The notes below the pieces were generated by a model. That model searched no databases. It saw nothing but the letters and a program-made list of their open reading frames with translations, and had not been told where the DNA came from. Of a stretch of DNA of 64,000 nt, positions 22,501 through 35,200 are shown piece after piece. The translations under genes were made by a program, and so were the position numbers. Every line of letters starts with the position of its first letter. Position 1 is the stretch's first letter. The DNA comes from Campylorhamphus procurvoides (lineage: Eukaryota; Chordata; Aves; Passeriformes; Dendrocolaptidae), in assembly GCA_013396655.1 (NCBI GenBank), contig WBMV01000272.1:186001-250000 (forward strand), written 5' to 3'.

Positions 22501-25500
22501 ACAGCTAAAGAAAAAATTTTTCCCTGAGTTGTGTATTAGACACTTACATTACTAATAAAACTGATGCTGCTGCAAGTGCACTGGAAGTGGGAAGAAGGTA
22601 AAGAGCAGAAATCAGTCAGTCTCATTCTTGCACAGAAAGCAGCAGTCTGCTGCTATCAATAGACCAAGTACTGCTGAATGTTTTAACAGATGAATTCTCC
22701 ATGCTGAATAATGGTATGGATCACTGAGAGAAATCAAATAATTTTTCTTATTTATTTAGTGTTTGTATCACACTGAATATTTTTCCAGCAGCACCCTCAT
22801 AGCTATTGCTACATGAAAATATGTGTAGGGGTAATATTCTGACTTTTCACTATGGCCCTGTAAAAGCCTTGATCAGAGATGTCTGCACTGTAGAGGTGTA
22901 TGCTCATCTTTAGCTTAGGCAGATTGAAGCACCAATGTTCATATCAGCTTTCCCACAAGGTACAAATGGAGAAAAAGGAATTACAAGCTATATAAGCAGA
23001 AGTCAATAGGTGAGATTTCCATGTGCTACTAATTTATTCCAGCTATAGAGCACCATACACAGATAATTCTGCTGGCTGTGCATGCCATGGGCAATTTAAA
23101 GAAGTGCCTTGGAATTCAGCTGGCTATGAGGTACCCAGCAGGAAAAGCCAGGATCCTCTAATGTGCAACGGTACAAGATCAAACACAAGTCCTTCCACCC
23201 TGATACTGAAGCACCAAATGCTACTTAGTAGTTAAGTGTAATGCATATAATTCAAGAAAAGGATCAGAAACATTTTTTCTTGTTGTTGTTCTGAAACAGA
23301 GAAATTGCGAATTTTATTCCATATATAATTTTGACACCACTCAATTCCTGATCTACATACCTTACTACATGCAATAACCAGAGCCCCCAAAAACCTCAGT
23401 GCTTCCCTCAGACTAAAATATTTGGAAATGTGATTTAACTTCTAAAAACTGTGAAAGCTTGTATTTGGGAGTTTTTCCCCCTTAAATTTTATTCAGAGCT
23501 GATTCTTAAGACTAATAATTATTGCTGAGAAGTTGTGTGAAGGAGCAAGGAGCATGTGACATTTATGCTGAATCAAATGGAATATGCATGTAATGATCTG
23601 GCTGAGGAGTTTAGTCACCTGATACTTTGTAGCTAATGATAATTGTCTAATAAGAAGAACCTGAAATTGTTTTCTTAGAATTCTGTTACTACGAATAATT
23701 CTGCTAGCAACGCGTGAATACGAAATAGGCTGAATTAGCTAAGAGAGTATTCTCAATATACGAAAGGTAAGAATCAAGGTCATGCACAGCATGTTGAAGT
23801 GTTGTATTGTTGGGGTTTATTTTCCCTTTCAAAGTTAACTGAATGATTAGAAGTGGCACTTGTCAGTGAAAATGTTTATTGATAGCCCAGAGCTGAGACT
23901 GTTTACATGTTGGTCATTTAGTAGTCTCTTTTTTTTACTAACTTCATGTTTTAGAGGAACTGGTAGTAAAAGTAAATGCATAAAATTATATTTTGAAATC
24001 TTTACAAGATGTGCAATTAAAACCAGTTTTTCTAGATGTCCAGCTACTCGGTAACATAGAAGTATTTAAGCATTTCCATCTATAAAGTATTTTAAAATAT
24101 TTTTTGAAAATACTATTTGCAGAATAGTATGTGTTATGAGTTATTGCGTGCATATACTATATGGAGTTATACCTTAAACCTAAGTGCAAATAAAAATATC
24201 TATAATTGTATGTTTTTAATTATGAAATGAATAGACTTAGCTTTAACCCATTTGGACACTTGTAATGCTACAGTTCCATCCCTTATCCTAGCTATTCCTA
24301 TTACTCATGCTGACTGTAAGAAAAACATAACCATTTTCATCTTTTAAATTCCAAAACTTGAGAATTCTGACAGTTAAATTTGATTTATAGCGTGATATTG
24401 TTCATGAATTTGGAGGTAACTTTTTGGAGGGTGTTTGTGAATTTGGAGGAGGCTTAAGAGAATAAAGTGTGATCTTTTTTTGGGGGAGAAAACTGACTGC
24501 ACAGCTATTATTAAAAGCTGATTAGAGGCTACCATTTTGCTATGAAAAAAAGTGTAGTGGAAATGAATAAAGGGCAAAAGGACTAGAAATATCCTATTTC
24601 TCCAAACACTAACAAGCCCTCAATTATTCATTTGTATTTACAGTTCACTGAATTAGCTTCATCAGAGCAATAAAATGGGTTCTCTGAGGCACACTATCAC
24701 CAAGGGTGTCAGAAAAGAAATGTTTGAGAGAGGAAAGAATGGGCATACCATGGCTCTGAGCTTGTTCAGTAAGCTGATTCAACTTGGATTTTGCCCATCC
24801 TCCATGCACTTTGTCCTTTCTTTGACTTCTGTGCCTTATACCTTCAGCTGAGAGTAGCAGGGGCACTGAGCTTCTGCTGTGTGCCTGAATTCTGGAACAG
24901 AGTCTGAGAGCAGATGACTAATGTTACTCTGTGCCTGAAGGGTGCATGTCTCCAGAAAGTGTGAAGAGCCCTCTTTTAACCACTTGAAGGTAAGAAGAAC
25001 CTGAAGGAAGAACTGAAAGGCTTCTTGTTGTGAGCTTTGCTCCCTGTGACTGCACATTTATAGGTGTAGCAAAGAATCTGCCACAAATTTTCAGGAAGGA
25101 TGAGATTTTGTCTACACCAAGGTTGCATTTGCTAGCACTTTGCTCAGGACTATTCTTGTTTTCATAGGCTATTATCAATCAGTGTTTTCAGGCTTTGGCT
25201 TTTACCCCACTGCTGCCAAGCAACAATTCACTTTATGGGTTTTTTTGTGCTTTACATTTCACAGGTCTTTAAATACACCCCAGCTGAAATAGCCTCAGTA
25301 TCTGAGGGAAATGTTTCCCTTGGTAGTAGCTTTGCCTTTTGCCTGGTTGCCAGACTTGGATGTGAAAATCTTTGCCTAAGTTGTCTTTGTAGGGAATACG
25401 CAAGGGCTGGGACCTTTTCTGTTTCAATTCTGCTAAATCATTTCCTCTAAATAAATTTACTGCTCTCAAAGACACTGATGACATCTTGCTTCTATTCTGT

Positions 25501-25537
25501 ACCAGATCTCACACTTGCTTTTAGCTTGCATCTTAAA
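19571..25537. other. Intergenic, nothing recognised
   Basis: AT-rich sequence downstream of ABCA13. It holds an A-rich patch (about 20,625-20,660) and a TTTA repeat (about 21,456-21,474), but no gene, LTR or CR1 that I can identify. All open frames are short and lack family signatures. Confidence 0.6.
21456..21474. repeat. (TTTA)n simple repeat
   Basis: About five TTTA units in intergenic DNA. Confidence 0.9.
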
Positions 25538-26005
25538 ATTATGGAATGGTTTGGGTTGGAAGGGACCTTAAAGATCATCTAGTCCAATGCGGATGCCATG
25601 GGCAGGGACATCTTCCACCAGAGCAGGTGCTCAAAGCCCCATCCAACCTGGCCTTGAACACTTCCTGGGATGGGGCACCTGCAACTTCTCTGAGCAACCT
25701 GTTCCAGTGCCACACCACTCTCACAGTAAAATATGATTTAAATTTCCCTTCTTCCAGTTTGAAACCACTCCCCCTTGGCCCATCACTACAGCTCCTGATG
25801 AAAACTCCCTCTGCCCTGTGGCCCTTGTAGGCCCCCTCCAGATACTGGAAAGTTGCTATGAGGGCTCCACACAACCTTCTCTTCTCCAGGCTGAACAGCC
25901 CCAACTTTCTCATTCTGTCTTTGTAGGGAAGGTGCTCTAGTTCCCTTATCAGCTTCATGGCCCTCCTCTGGACTTGCTCCAACAGTTGCATGCCTTCCAT
26001 CAGAG
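25538..26005 (-). mobile_element. CR1 LINE, 3' fragment, minus orientation
   Basis: On the + strand this reads GAATGGTTTGGGTTGGAAGG, then GACCTTAAAGATCATCTAGT, the typical antisense start of a bird CR1 3' end. It continues through the CCATCCAACCTGGCCTTGAA block to CTTCTCTTCCAGGCTGAACAG-like and GGACTTGCTCCAACAG segments. Read on the minus strand it gives an open frame with LEQVQRRAMKLI...LEHLPYKDRMRKLGLFSLEKRRL, the usual end of CR1 ORF2. It is 5'-truncated, as most CR1 copies are. The 166-codon frame (25575-26075) is this CR1 remnant plus flank, not a host gene. Confidence 0.93.
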
Positions 26006-28934
26006 AGTGTATCAGTAGGTGTCCCACAAAAAACACCTCGTTCAGGAAGACCTGAAAGAAAACAGACATATACACTATTTACAAAAATATGCGTGTAGAG
26101 GTCCCTTTGTTAGAGAATGTTTCCCAATATTTCCTGTGTTCACAAAAACAGCAACTGTTTGTAAACATTGGATATTATTTAAGAAAATTTTGAGTCTATT
26201 TGTGCCAACATTCAATATTCCAGGGTAGGAGTGAGATTTAATCTATTTGCCTGATCAGTACTGAGGTTTGAACATGCTTCTTCAAGAATTGCAGAAAGTA
26301 ATGGAGGGCTTTTGGCCAACTGATTTTCACTGACACTTTTAGAAGTTAAAGTTTTAGTTGGTTTCATGGGCCGAGGAAAAATGTCAGACTGACTACCAGC
26401 CTTTCTTCATGTCATTATGGAAGTGGTGAAAAAATATGGCTGTCACACAGAGAGGTCCTTGTTGATGCAATCAAGAGTTCAAATAGTAAAACTATCTCAA
26501 AAGCTATAGTCAGGTTTTAGGACTTTTTCAGAGGGTCGAGGCAGAGTTGGGCAACGTTCTATAGAATTATTATTATTATTTTTTTTTTGTTCAGTGTTTG
26601 AATCTTCTGATGCTGGAATATGTAGTGCTATGGTTGCCAGTCTGACTGGTGCCCTCAGGTAAGCCCTTTCCTTTTGAAATGAATGGGACACCTAGACATA
26701 TATAAAATGCTGCAGGTGACCCCAGTTGCTGAAGTTTCTGCCTCTGTTGCCAAGCAGCATATAAAACAGCTATGACACTGACTTATATCTGGGTAATATA
26801 AAGTGACATACAAGCAAATAGTATGTTTAAGTGTTGCCCTTTGGCATTAAAAGCCCAGAGTGGGTGTAGCGGTCCAAACCAAATATGTTATGAAAACAAA
26901 GTCTGATGGCAAGATTCATCTCCAAAAGACAATACCTGCCCAGAAAGGCTTCTATGCTAGATGTAAGATGGACAGAGAAATGCCTGATAACAATGCCAGT
27001 ATGCCAGCGAGCATGAAGAAACCAAGGACCTGTTCATTCATCGAGTGTCTTCCAGCAGAAGCATTTAGGTCAGCTAATGGAATTGCAAAGACAGAACTGT
27101 GACTGTTGAGGACACAAAAGAGTTTTTTTGCCTATTATTTGATTTAGGGAAAGGAAAAATCCTTACGTGGGCTTTTCATATATTATAATATGTTCTTTTT
27201 ATAGGCACATCTGCTCTGCAATTATTGAAATTTATGTACTGAAAAGCATAGACAGTTATCCTTTACAAAGAATAAGAAACAGTCTTTGATAAGAAACAAG
27301 TAAAATACAAGCCATTCTTCTTGGTTTTTTTTTTGTTATTCTCCTTCCTGTTATTATTTTTTCCCACCTTTTATTTTTAATTATTATTATTAGGGGTGGT
27401 GGCGTATATGTTTTATTTTGTGTAGAGTTTGTTGCTTTTTCATCTTTTTTCCATGTGGGAAAGTAGAAGATTGGGTGCAGAAGTAGATGAAGAAAATACT
27501 TTTGGTTGTGGAGTTTTTCAAACAAACTAAGCACATCTTTTAAAAGGATACTAAGCCTGTAGTATTTTTTTTTCAGTCTCCTAAATGACAATTAGTCCCT
27601 TAGATGCCTTTGAAAATGTTATTCTTTTTTACCATCCAAATTTCATCAACGAAATATAAATACTTATTTTGGTGACAGATATGTTAATGATTGTTTTAAC
27701 TTCTTTACTTACCTTTGTAGAGATTTTATGTGTTTTGACCTTCTAAGTACAGATGAAGTATTTTATAAATTTAAATAAAACTTCATTTTCCTCAAGCATA
27801 TTGTATTTCATTTTCTTACTAAAACACAGTAAAACAAAATATATGACATATTATGCAATAGGTAAAAGGAAATATATTTTAATCAGATATGAATAACAGA
27901 TTAGAAGAATCTTTAATTCACTTTTATCTTGCTTTGATCTGAAACCAAACTACGAGCAGCCAGAAACATTAAAGACTTGAAGAAAATAAGGATGACTCAT
28001 TTTCTTGATTCACACTGAATTGATATTCCAAAGAAACAAATATGAATTTTTTTGTTGAGACAGAATTATGTGGACTGCTTAAAATGTTGGGAGCTGATTT
28101 CTCTAACAGAACACCTGTGTATCAAAAGCATCTGTCATTGTATCATCATTAGACATGTAGCTAAAACTTTCTCCAGTATTCATTGTTATGTTAGAGTTTT
28201 TCCTCCTACATAGCAATTGGCTTAAATCTTCCTTCCAAGACTTAGGCACATAGCATAGTGAAGGAGACAGAATTTCAACTGAAGTATGCAAGTGAAAAAT
28301 GTTGTCCTCAAGATGTATCATTAAAGAGTATGACAGTTGATTAGACATGGGAAGTTGAAATAACATTTATATATAAGATGACTGTTATCCATGGCAAGCT
28401 TGATACAGTGATTTGTAGATATAAGAAAGGAAGAAGAAAAGGTTTTATTTGAATATCTTTCTGATCCACGATGTTTCTGTGTGTAGCAAAAACAGCTTTT
28501 AAAAATGTCTTTGAAAACTATGAGAAGCAAAGGCTCTGCTCTTTCCTATCTCCAGTGTAGACAGTGACTAGAGAATTGTGCTGGTGTAGCAGTAGAGGAT
28601 TTAGTCTCATTATGTTTTATCACCATGGGAATGTTTCTAGCTTGCCACTGGAAGAAGTCATACTGAAAAACTACAAGTACTAGTTTTTTAGGCTCTGCCT
28701 GTGTTTTCATCACAGAATAATGTTTTCCACAGTAGATTCTGCAGATGTCTATACTGTAAGTACATCTAATCCTCAGGAAACTAACTAACACAGTCTTGTC
28801 TTGGCTAACGTGGCATTTCAGATCTTCACTTGTTCCACTGAGGTGCCTGAGAGCAGTATGGTCTTAGGTTGATTGCAGTTATGGGCAGGCAGTGTGTTGT
28901 GTTGCGTTCATGTTTCAGATCCAAGCTTTGGAGC

Positions 28935-28954
28935 TTTTTTTTTTTTTTTTTTTT
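28935..28954. repeat. Poly(T) run, 20 bases
   Basis: Uninterrupted T homopolymer. No retrocopy is recognisable next to it. Confidence 0.9.
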
Positions 28955-29711
28955 AAAGGTGAACTTCTCAAAATGGTGTTTGGGGAATAGCATGAATTTT
29001 CTGCTTGCTGTCATGTGCAAACACAGAAGTGCTGCATCTCATGCATAATCAAGTAGTTCAGGCATGTTGCCAACTATAGCAGGTTGTGGGGCTGCAAGTG
29101 TTAACGGTGACAGCTAGTGGAGGTCGGCTTTTCCTTTAAGCTTAGAAACAAGTTTTCTCAAAGCTAATAGTCACTAGCTTTACGGATCCACAGCATGATT
29201 CAGATAAGTGACTAAGTAAAACATGCAGACACATTTTTTCTTTGGTTATAGGAATGTTTAATTGATGATTACAACTTGGGTCTATGACACAATTCCAAAA
29301 AGTGTTCAAAAGCAGTTGTAGCAATGTGTGTATTTGTACTTCTTTTCTCAAATCCAAATATTGCTTTGTCTGCAAAAGTTAAGACTAATCTGAGCAATGG
29401 GAAGGTCTTACAACTATTTGGATTACTTATCAACATGCCAGATGAAAGTACACATTTCAAATTATCGCTATAATAAATTCAGCCTTGGTCCCTTCCTATC
29501 AAGTCACTTTTGTTGCATGTGATGGGAAAGGAAATAATAAGAAAAACATTCTGGTTAGGGCTTGGTAAAACTGTGCAGGATTTCTCAGAGCACTAGAGGG
29601 AGCAAGAAGGTAAAGTTCTTGAAAGAGCAGCTGTCTCCTTGGGGGTTGAATTCTTAGAGAGGAAGTTTGCCCTACCAGGCAGGTAAATAAAGGAGACTAT
29701 TACACCATTGA

Positions 29712-29761
29712 AAAGAAAAAACAAAGCAAAAAACAAAACAAAGCACAACAAAACACAAACC
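29712..29761. repeat. A-rich low-complexity tract
   Basis: AAAAC/AAAGC-type repeats with almost no T. No element boundary was seen. Confidence 0.8.
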
Positions 29762-31882
29762 GTAACCGAAATTGAAATGATATTTTATGTGTTTTTTTGG
29801 GGGAGTGTTTTTGTTTGTGGAGTTCTTGTTTTTATTGTTGTTCCCCTGACATACTACTAGTATTCTTTTCCCCTCCCACCTAATTTTGTTTATTATTTGA
29901 GGGGATGCTTTTGTTTCCGTGTCTCAGAATGCTGAATGCATGTTGATCTAGGCTAATGCTAAGGGGCTGGCTCTGATGGAAACAGAAGTCCTTGTTTCTC
30001 CTCATCAGAGACCCCTTTAGGCAAATGTTAACCTGCCAAGAGCATGTGCATTCCAAGGAGGATATGCAAATGAACTAGTTGTTTTCCATGAACAATATTT
30101 CCCGACCTAAATCTTTCTGTGCTAAGGAAAAAAAAAGAAAAAGAAAAAAAATTGTATGCATTGAGAGTTATTGCAGATGGAAGAATATTTTCTCTAGTGT
30201 TCCTCTTGCCTACTCATATTAACTCTTTCTAGAATATGATAATAAATTCTACTGAGCACAGAATTTCATTGTGATTATTCACAGAAATGACCCTGAGCCT
30301 ATAAATAGATGTTTTACCTAAGTGGATTAGTCCACTTGCATGTTCTTCTAAATAACAATCTGCCAGTAGCCTTGGAAAGTCAAAGACATTTGTGGGAATA
30401 TTCTCATCTTAATGTGTTGGATATTACTGGCTGACTCCTCCTGGGATTTGTGAACATTGTCAGTACAATGAATTTTCAATGCAGCTCTACAATGCTGGAA
30501 AAGCCCATTTTTCATGTGACACCATAAGCATCATGGCAGTATAAAATTTAAGTGCTCTCTCTCCTGTTTTCCTTTATAATTCTAGAAATCCTAAAGCACT
30601 GTTTTGGATAAATGAAAAGCAGGACAAGTTTGGAGATGTTTGGTCTAGGACATCTGCCTACTCATCCACAGTCTGAGGCCAGCGTGAGGTGACACCCTCT
30701 CCTAAGGCTTAGGGGGAGCTGGGGATGGGGAGGTGGCTGCTGCCCTTGCTGGAGGAGTACTATTAGAGGCAGTGTCTGTAGCAGGCGGTACCCAGTACAG
30801 AGAACTGGACTTCTGTCTCTCCCAGCTTGCTGAGAGATGCTTTGTTTGCACTCTGCATCACTGTCAGCAAGAGGCAGGACAGATTCCAATATGCAGTTAC
30901 TTCTTCTAAGGGTCAAATGGGGAGAAACTCACTGCATGCTTTCCTTCATCTGATTCATTTACACGGGAGTAGTCACTTCAAGACTTCCATGCTGAATGTG
31001 TTGGTCCTGCTCTTGCAATACTTCTAAATATACCAGAAGTGTGTCAGGCAGCAAAAGCATCTCTCACACCCACAGCTATAATGGTGGCATGAAAACCAGT
31101 GCGTAGCAAAATGTGGAACTTTCTTTGATAGTTCCCAGTTGCATGCAGATAGCCCATTTTATTTCAATATTTGTGCACTTATTGTAACTTCGTTGTAGTA
31201 CTATCTGCCTTGCAATTAAGTTCTCCCTGGAAAATTAAAAAAAATGCCAACCCTCTTTACAAAATTCAGTTTATTTCTGATTATGTTTGTGGATATCTTT
31301 GTTATACCTGTTTTCTTTGCCATTATTACTACAGTAAGCAAAATAAGTCAATTCACACCAGTTCTCTGATTTTACTGTAACCCACCCCACAATGGGTTGA
31401 AGCAGTAATATGCTGAGCAGGTTGCAGGTTTGTCCTCAGTGACTCCTGATGCAGAGTGAGAGATGTAGTAGTGACAGGATCATCCCCTCAAACAGAGTTC
31501 TTCCCTTGAGCTGGAAATTCACTCTGCAGGACTCTTTCTGATGCCTGCACTTTTGGCAGACATTCTTAAACACTTTCCTCTGATAGCACTTACATATTTA
31601 TTTCTAAGTACCCTTATTTATGAAAACAAATCTTTATTTCAAAATCAAGTCTGAGGTATCTGTGGGAAGCTAGGTCTCAATAAAGCTTTTACAGCTTAGT
31701 TTGAGGCTTAAACTATTCTGAAAGTAGAGGTGCTTGTCTGAGAAGGTAAGGCCAGAAGCACTACTGTTATTGCTTATCAAAAGATTTCTACAGAAGCATA
31801 TTCCTCCCCAGTGTATTCTAACAATACAATATTGCCCCCAAATATTAACTTTGCGTTGTGGTTTAGGAATAGTATTCTCCAA

Positions 31883-31887
31883 TTTAG
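31883..31887. repeat. Target-site duplication, left copy (TTTAG)
   Basis: Identical to 32227-32231 on the other side of the LTR. Confidence 0.85.
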
Positions 31888-32226
31888 TGTTTCCACTGAA
31901 ACCACTCCCAGCCATGCACCGTTCTCTCACTTTCCCCCACCCCCTCCTCTCCCCTGAGGTGAGTTGGAGAGGAGCACTGAAGGCACAAAAAGTAAAGATC
32001 ACTGGCTGAGATAAGAACAATTTACTGGAAACAGCAATGAGATATCCCATGGAAACATCCCACACTCCCCAACTGCTCCTTCCACCACTCTGTCCTAACC
32101 TGGAAAAGACTCTTTCCTCCATTCCTGGAAAATGACATGAAATGGTATAGGATAACCTCTGGGTCCTAGCCATGTCCTTTCCTGGCTACTGCAAAAATTA
32201 ACCTTGTCCTGGTCAGAACCAGGACA
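31888..32226 (-). mobile_element. Solo LTR of an endogenous retrovirus, 339 bp
   Basis: On the minus strand the element starts TGTCCTGGTTCTGACCAGGA, continues with AGGTTAATTTTTGCAGTAGC, and ends GTTTCAGTGGAAACA. This TGTCCTGGTT...GTTAATTTT layout, with TGTTCTTATCTCA and a late CTCCTCTCCAACTCACCTC block, is a familiar bird ERV LTR family. It is flanked by an exact 5-base direct repeat, TTTAG at 31883-31887 and 32227-32231, so the boundaries are precise. No internal retroviral sequence is present, so it is a solo LTR left by recombination. The 5-base duplication fits ERVL-type integration, an inference from family knowledge. Open frames across it (for example 31670-32173, minus) are not genes. 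Confidence 0.88.
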
Positions 32227-32231
32227 TTTAG
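32227..32231. repeat. Target-site duplication, right copy (TTTAG)
   Basis: Identical to 31883-31887; together they bracket the 339-bp solo LTR. Confidence 0.85.
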
Positions 32232-35200
32232 TCACTGTATATCCCAATTTAGGAAAATATCCCTCCTTAAGACAACACTGAAAGTGATATTTAATCATAA
32301 TACTTAAATCTGAACGAGATTAATGAGTGTTTGATGAATACCTGAAATTTAACATGTGTTTAAAATGTTTCCCCAAATGAGGACGACCTTAATTCACCTT
32401 TTGATGTTGACCTATCTCTATGCAAGACTCCAGAGACATTTACTGCCATCCTTTGTCTTCTGAAGTCAAACCCTCTTCAGTGAGAGGCCAAAACTGCCCC
32501 AGACTGTGGGCTGTTTTATGACTGTTCGGATCATCTCGTCTGGCCTCTGCAGATCAGAGATCAACTTTCCCACCAAGCCCATGGCTGTATGTTGAATCAG
32601 AGCAGACCATAGAGAAAAGAAGCCACCTTGATGTCCCACACTTAGGAGTGAATGATCATCCAGGCTGTTGGGAAAGTTCTCAGTCTTTAATTACTGTCTG
32701 TGTTAAAAGGATCAGCTTAACATAGACTGTGAATATATCTAACATTTCTGATATTTTATCTTTTTTTTTTTTTTTTGCTTTCTTCCACTCTCACAGTCTT
32801 GATGCAGTTAAAATGATAAGAACTTTTCAATATTTTTGGTTTCTTTCCTGATTTCTGAGGGTTTCTGGAAATCCAACTATTCTAGGAGGCAGTCTCTGTA
32901 AATACTTGTATACTGCATGCTCTTTTTCTATAAAACAGATCTTAACTTTCCAAATTAAGTGTTTGAAATCACAGGACAAGGAGCCCTTAGATCAAATAGG
33001 TCTCAATAGTTCTATATTATCCAGGATAATAATGAAAGACTCCCTGCTTGAATATACTTACAAACTCTCAAACTTTTTTCAAAGCCAGAGAATATATTTT
33101 CTTTATGCATTTTAATTATAAATTTAATTACATATCTTTTTATAAATGCAGGGGTGTTTTTAATGATCTATTTTTCAGATAGGAAAGAGGAACCACATTT
33201 TACTTTAGGATGTTCTGATTGTAAAACAGATGAGTTTTCAATTATTCTGGGATGAACACATAGCAGTTTCTAACTCTGGAGTAATTCTACGTTTACATAA
33301 CGTTGAAGATTGGAAAAGTCTGAAAATAAAAGTTGTGAGAGGGAGAAATTTGTTTTTATCAAAATGCATGGAAATTGTGAAAGTTGGCATGCTTACGTGC
33401 CCTCAATTTATTGCTTCCCTCCTTGGGCTAAGGAGCCACAGAAGCAATAAATGAAGTAGATCTATTGAGTAAATTACTTAGGGTTTTATGTAATCAATCC
33501 TTTTATGTACTTACACTTACAGAGCAATGATTAAGTGAACAAGGCTTCTTAAAAATGGGCAATTTTTTAGCTCATCATATTGATATTCCAGATATGCTGC
33601 TGTTTTGATAATTTCTCATCTATTGTCAAAGACAGTCTCCACTTGTATAAAAGCTGCAGGTGTTTAGCGTTTACTAAAATCAAGCAATTCATTTATGGTC
33701 AAAAAAATTACATGCTCAGACTTTTTGCATCTACATGATATTGAATAAAGTTTTGCAACAGACTTCAAAGATCCAGCACAGTGCCCCTTCTTTTGCGTGA
33801 CTGAAAGAGAAAGGAATAGTTCTTGATTTTGTATATATATATATATAGGTAGATACAGATTGGATTAGCTTAGTTATGCTTGAATATTTGCTCTCAGAGC
33901 TGTTTCCTTCCTCTGGCAGTTGTTTATGACAAGCTGGAAACTAGATAGCTTTTTACTTTAGGAAGATCCTCATTTTAACAAGGTAAGTATTCTAGGTGGT
34001 CTTTTGTTGTTTGAGACAATAGTTGGGTATGTCTTTAAAAATTTTACTTTCCTTGTTGCCCCTCTTTGATATATGAAGGAAGCGAATGGAAGTGAGTGAG
34101 AGGCTGAGATATGCAGCACACAGCACCCTGGAGAGGCAGCACTGCTGCTCATTTGAAAAACAGAGCCCTTTCTGGTTAGCTCAGCTCATGGACATTAAAT
34201 ATGTGGCTCATCTGTGCCAGTCCCAGGACAATGTAGGCTGCAGTATTTAAGCTGTTCACAAAGTGTTGAGAGCACATTTTCTCTGTGCAATGCCCACAAT
34301 TTAAAGCATGGAACTGCCTTGGCTTTCAGATGTTGTGTCATCTATCACTAGATTTGCCCTATTTGGCATAGAAAATAGCCAAGGTTGGGGTTTATTTGCC
34401 TCATACTTCAGGCATTTTATACTCCCTTTTAAATTCTAAGCTCTGTCAGTGTGTCCAAGTGGAATGAGATGTTCAAGGCCCAGGTGCAGATACACATACC
34501 CCAGTGGAAAGCTTCTTCAAAGTGTAGGTGAAATGTTTCAGCTGCACAAAGAATAGCTTTGCCTGCACAGCTGGACCTCTGAGACAGGCAGGTCTGGGTG
34601 CTGTGTTTTTCCTGTGGCTATGAAGACTTCTATGTGTAGGCAGGGATTTTGATATATTATACTTATTTTTGCTGCTCTGTAATAGTCTATTATTTACCTA
34701 GTGCCAGCAAAACTCCTCAAAATTGCTAGTGATTGCTCTCTCTCATGATGGTACACTATACAGTGGGAGCATTGATAAATATTCTGTAAACAATATGTAC
34801 CAATTACCTTGACAATAAAAGGCAACTAGCAATTTTTCCCAAATTCTGATTTTGACATCAGAGAAAGTACAGTCTAAAGAAGTGTTTTTACTAAAGTAAA
34901 AGACTCAGTGCTAGCAGGATTATTAGTGGTTTTTTCCCCCTGCTTTTGCTAAAGGTGATTGTCAATACCTTTGATCTATTAATATTCATCACAGACTTCC
35001 TCACCGTCATCAGGTTAGTATGGCATTTAACCATCATTGTAAAGCTTCAAAATTTGAGCTTACTTTAATGATTCTGAATGAAAATGACAACCCAGAGTGC
35101 CAGGATTTTTTTGAATACTTTCATGCATGATTTTAAAAAAACAGTGTCCTCAAAAAAGAAGACATGCCTGGTACCATAAGTTTATAGATGTTTGAAAATA

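Larger units (their letters stand above)
26006..31882. other. Intergenic, low-complexity patches only
   Basis: It holds ATT repeats followed by T8 at about 26,567-26,588, a T20 run at 28,935-28,954, A/C-rich sequence at 29,712-29,761 and an A-rich patch at about 30,126-30,151. No gene or interspersed repeat was recognised. A GC-richer stretch at about 30,690-30,830 has no assigned identity. Confidence 0.6.

Noticed and set aside
25575..26075. A 166-residue minus-strand frame, the joint second-longest in the window
   Set aside because: It is the C-terminal remnant of CR1 ORF2 plus flank, not a host gene.
26860..27102. An 80-residue Lys/Met-rich frame with a coding-like look
   Set aside because: No family recognised and no supporting exon or promoter context; I could not raise it above chance.
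31670..32173. A 167-residue minus-strand frame
   Set aside because: It runs through the 339-bp solo LTR and its flank; no family features.
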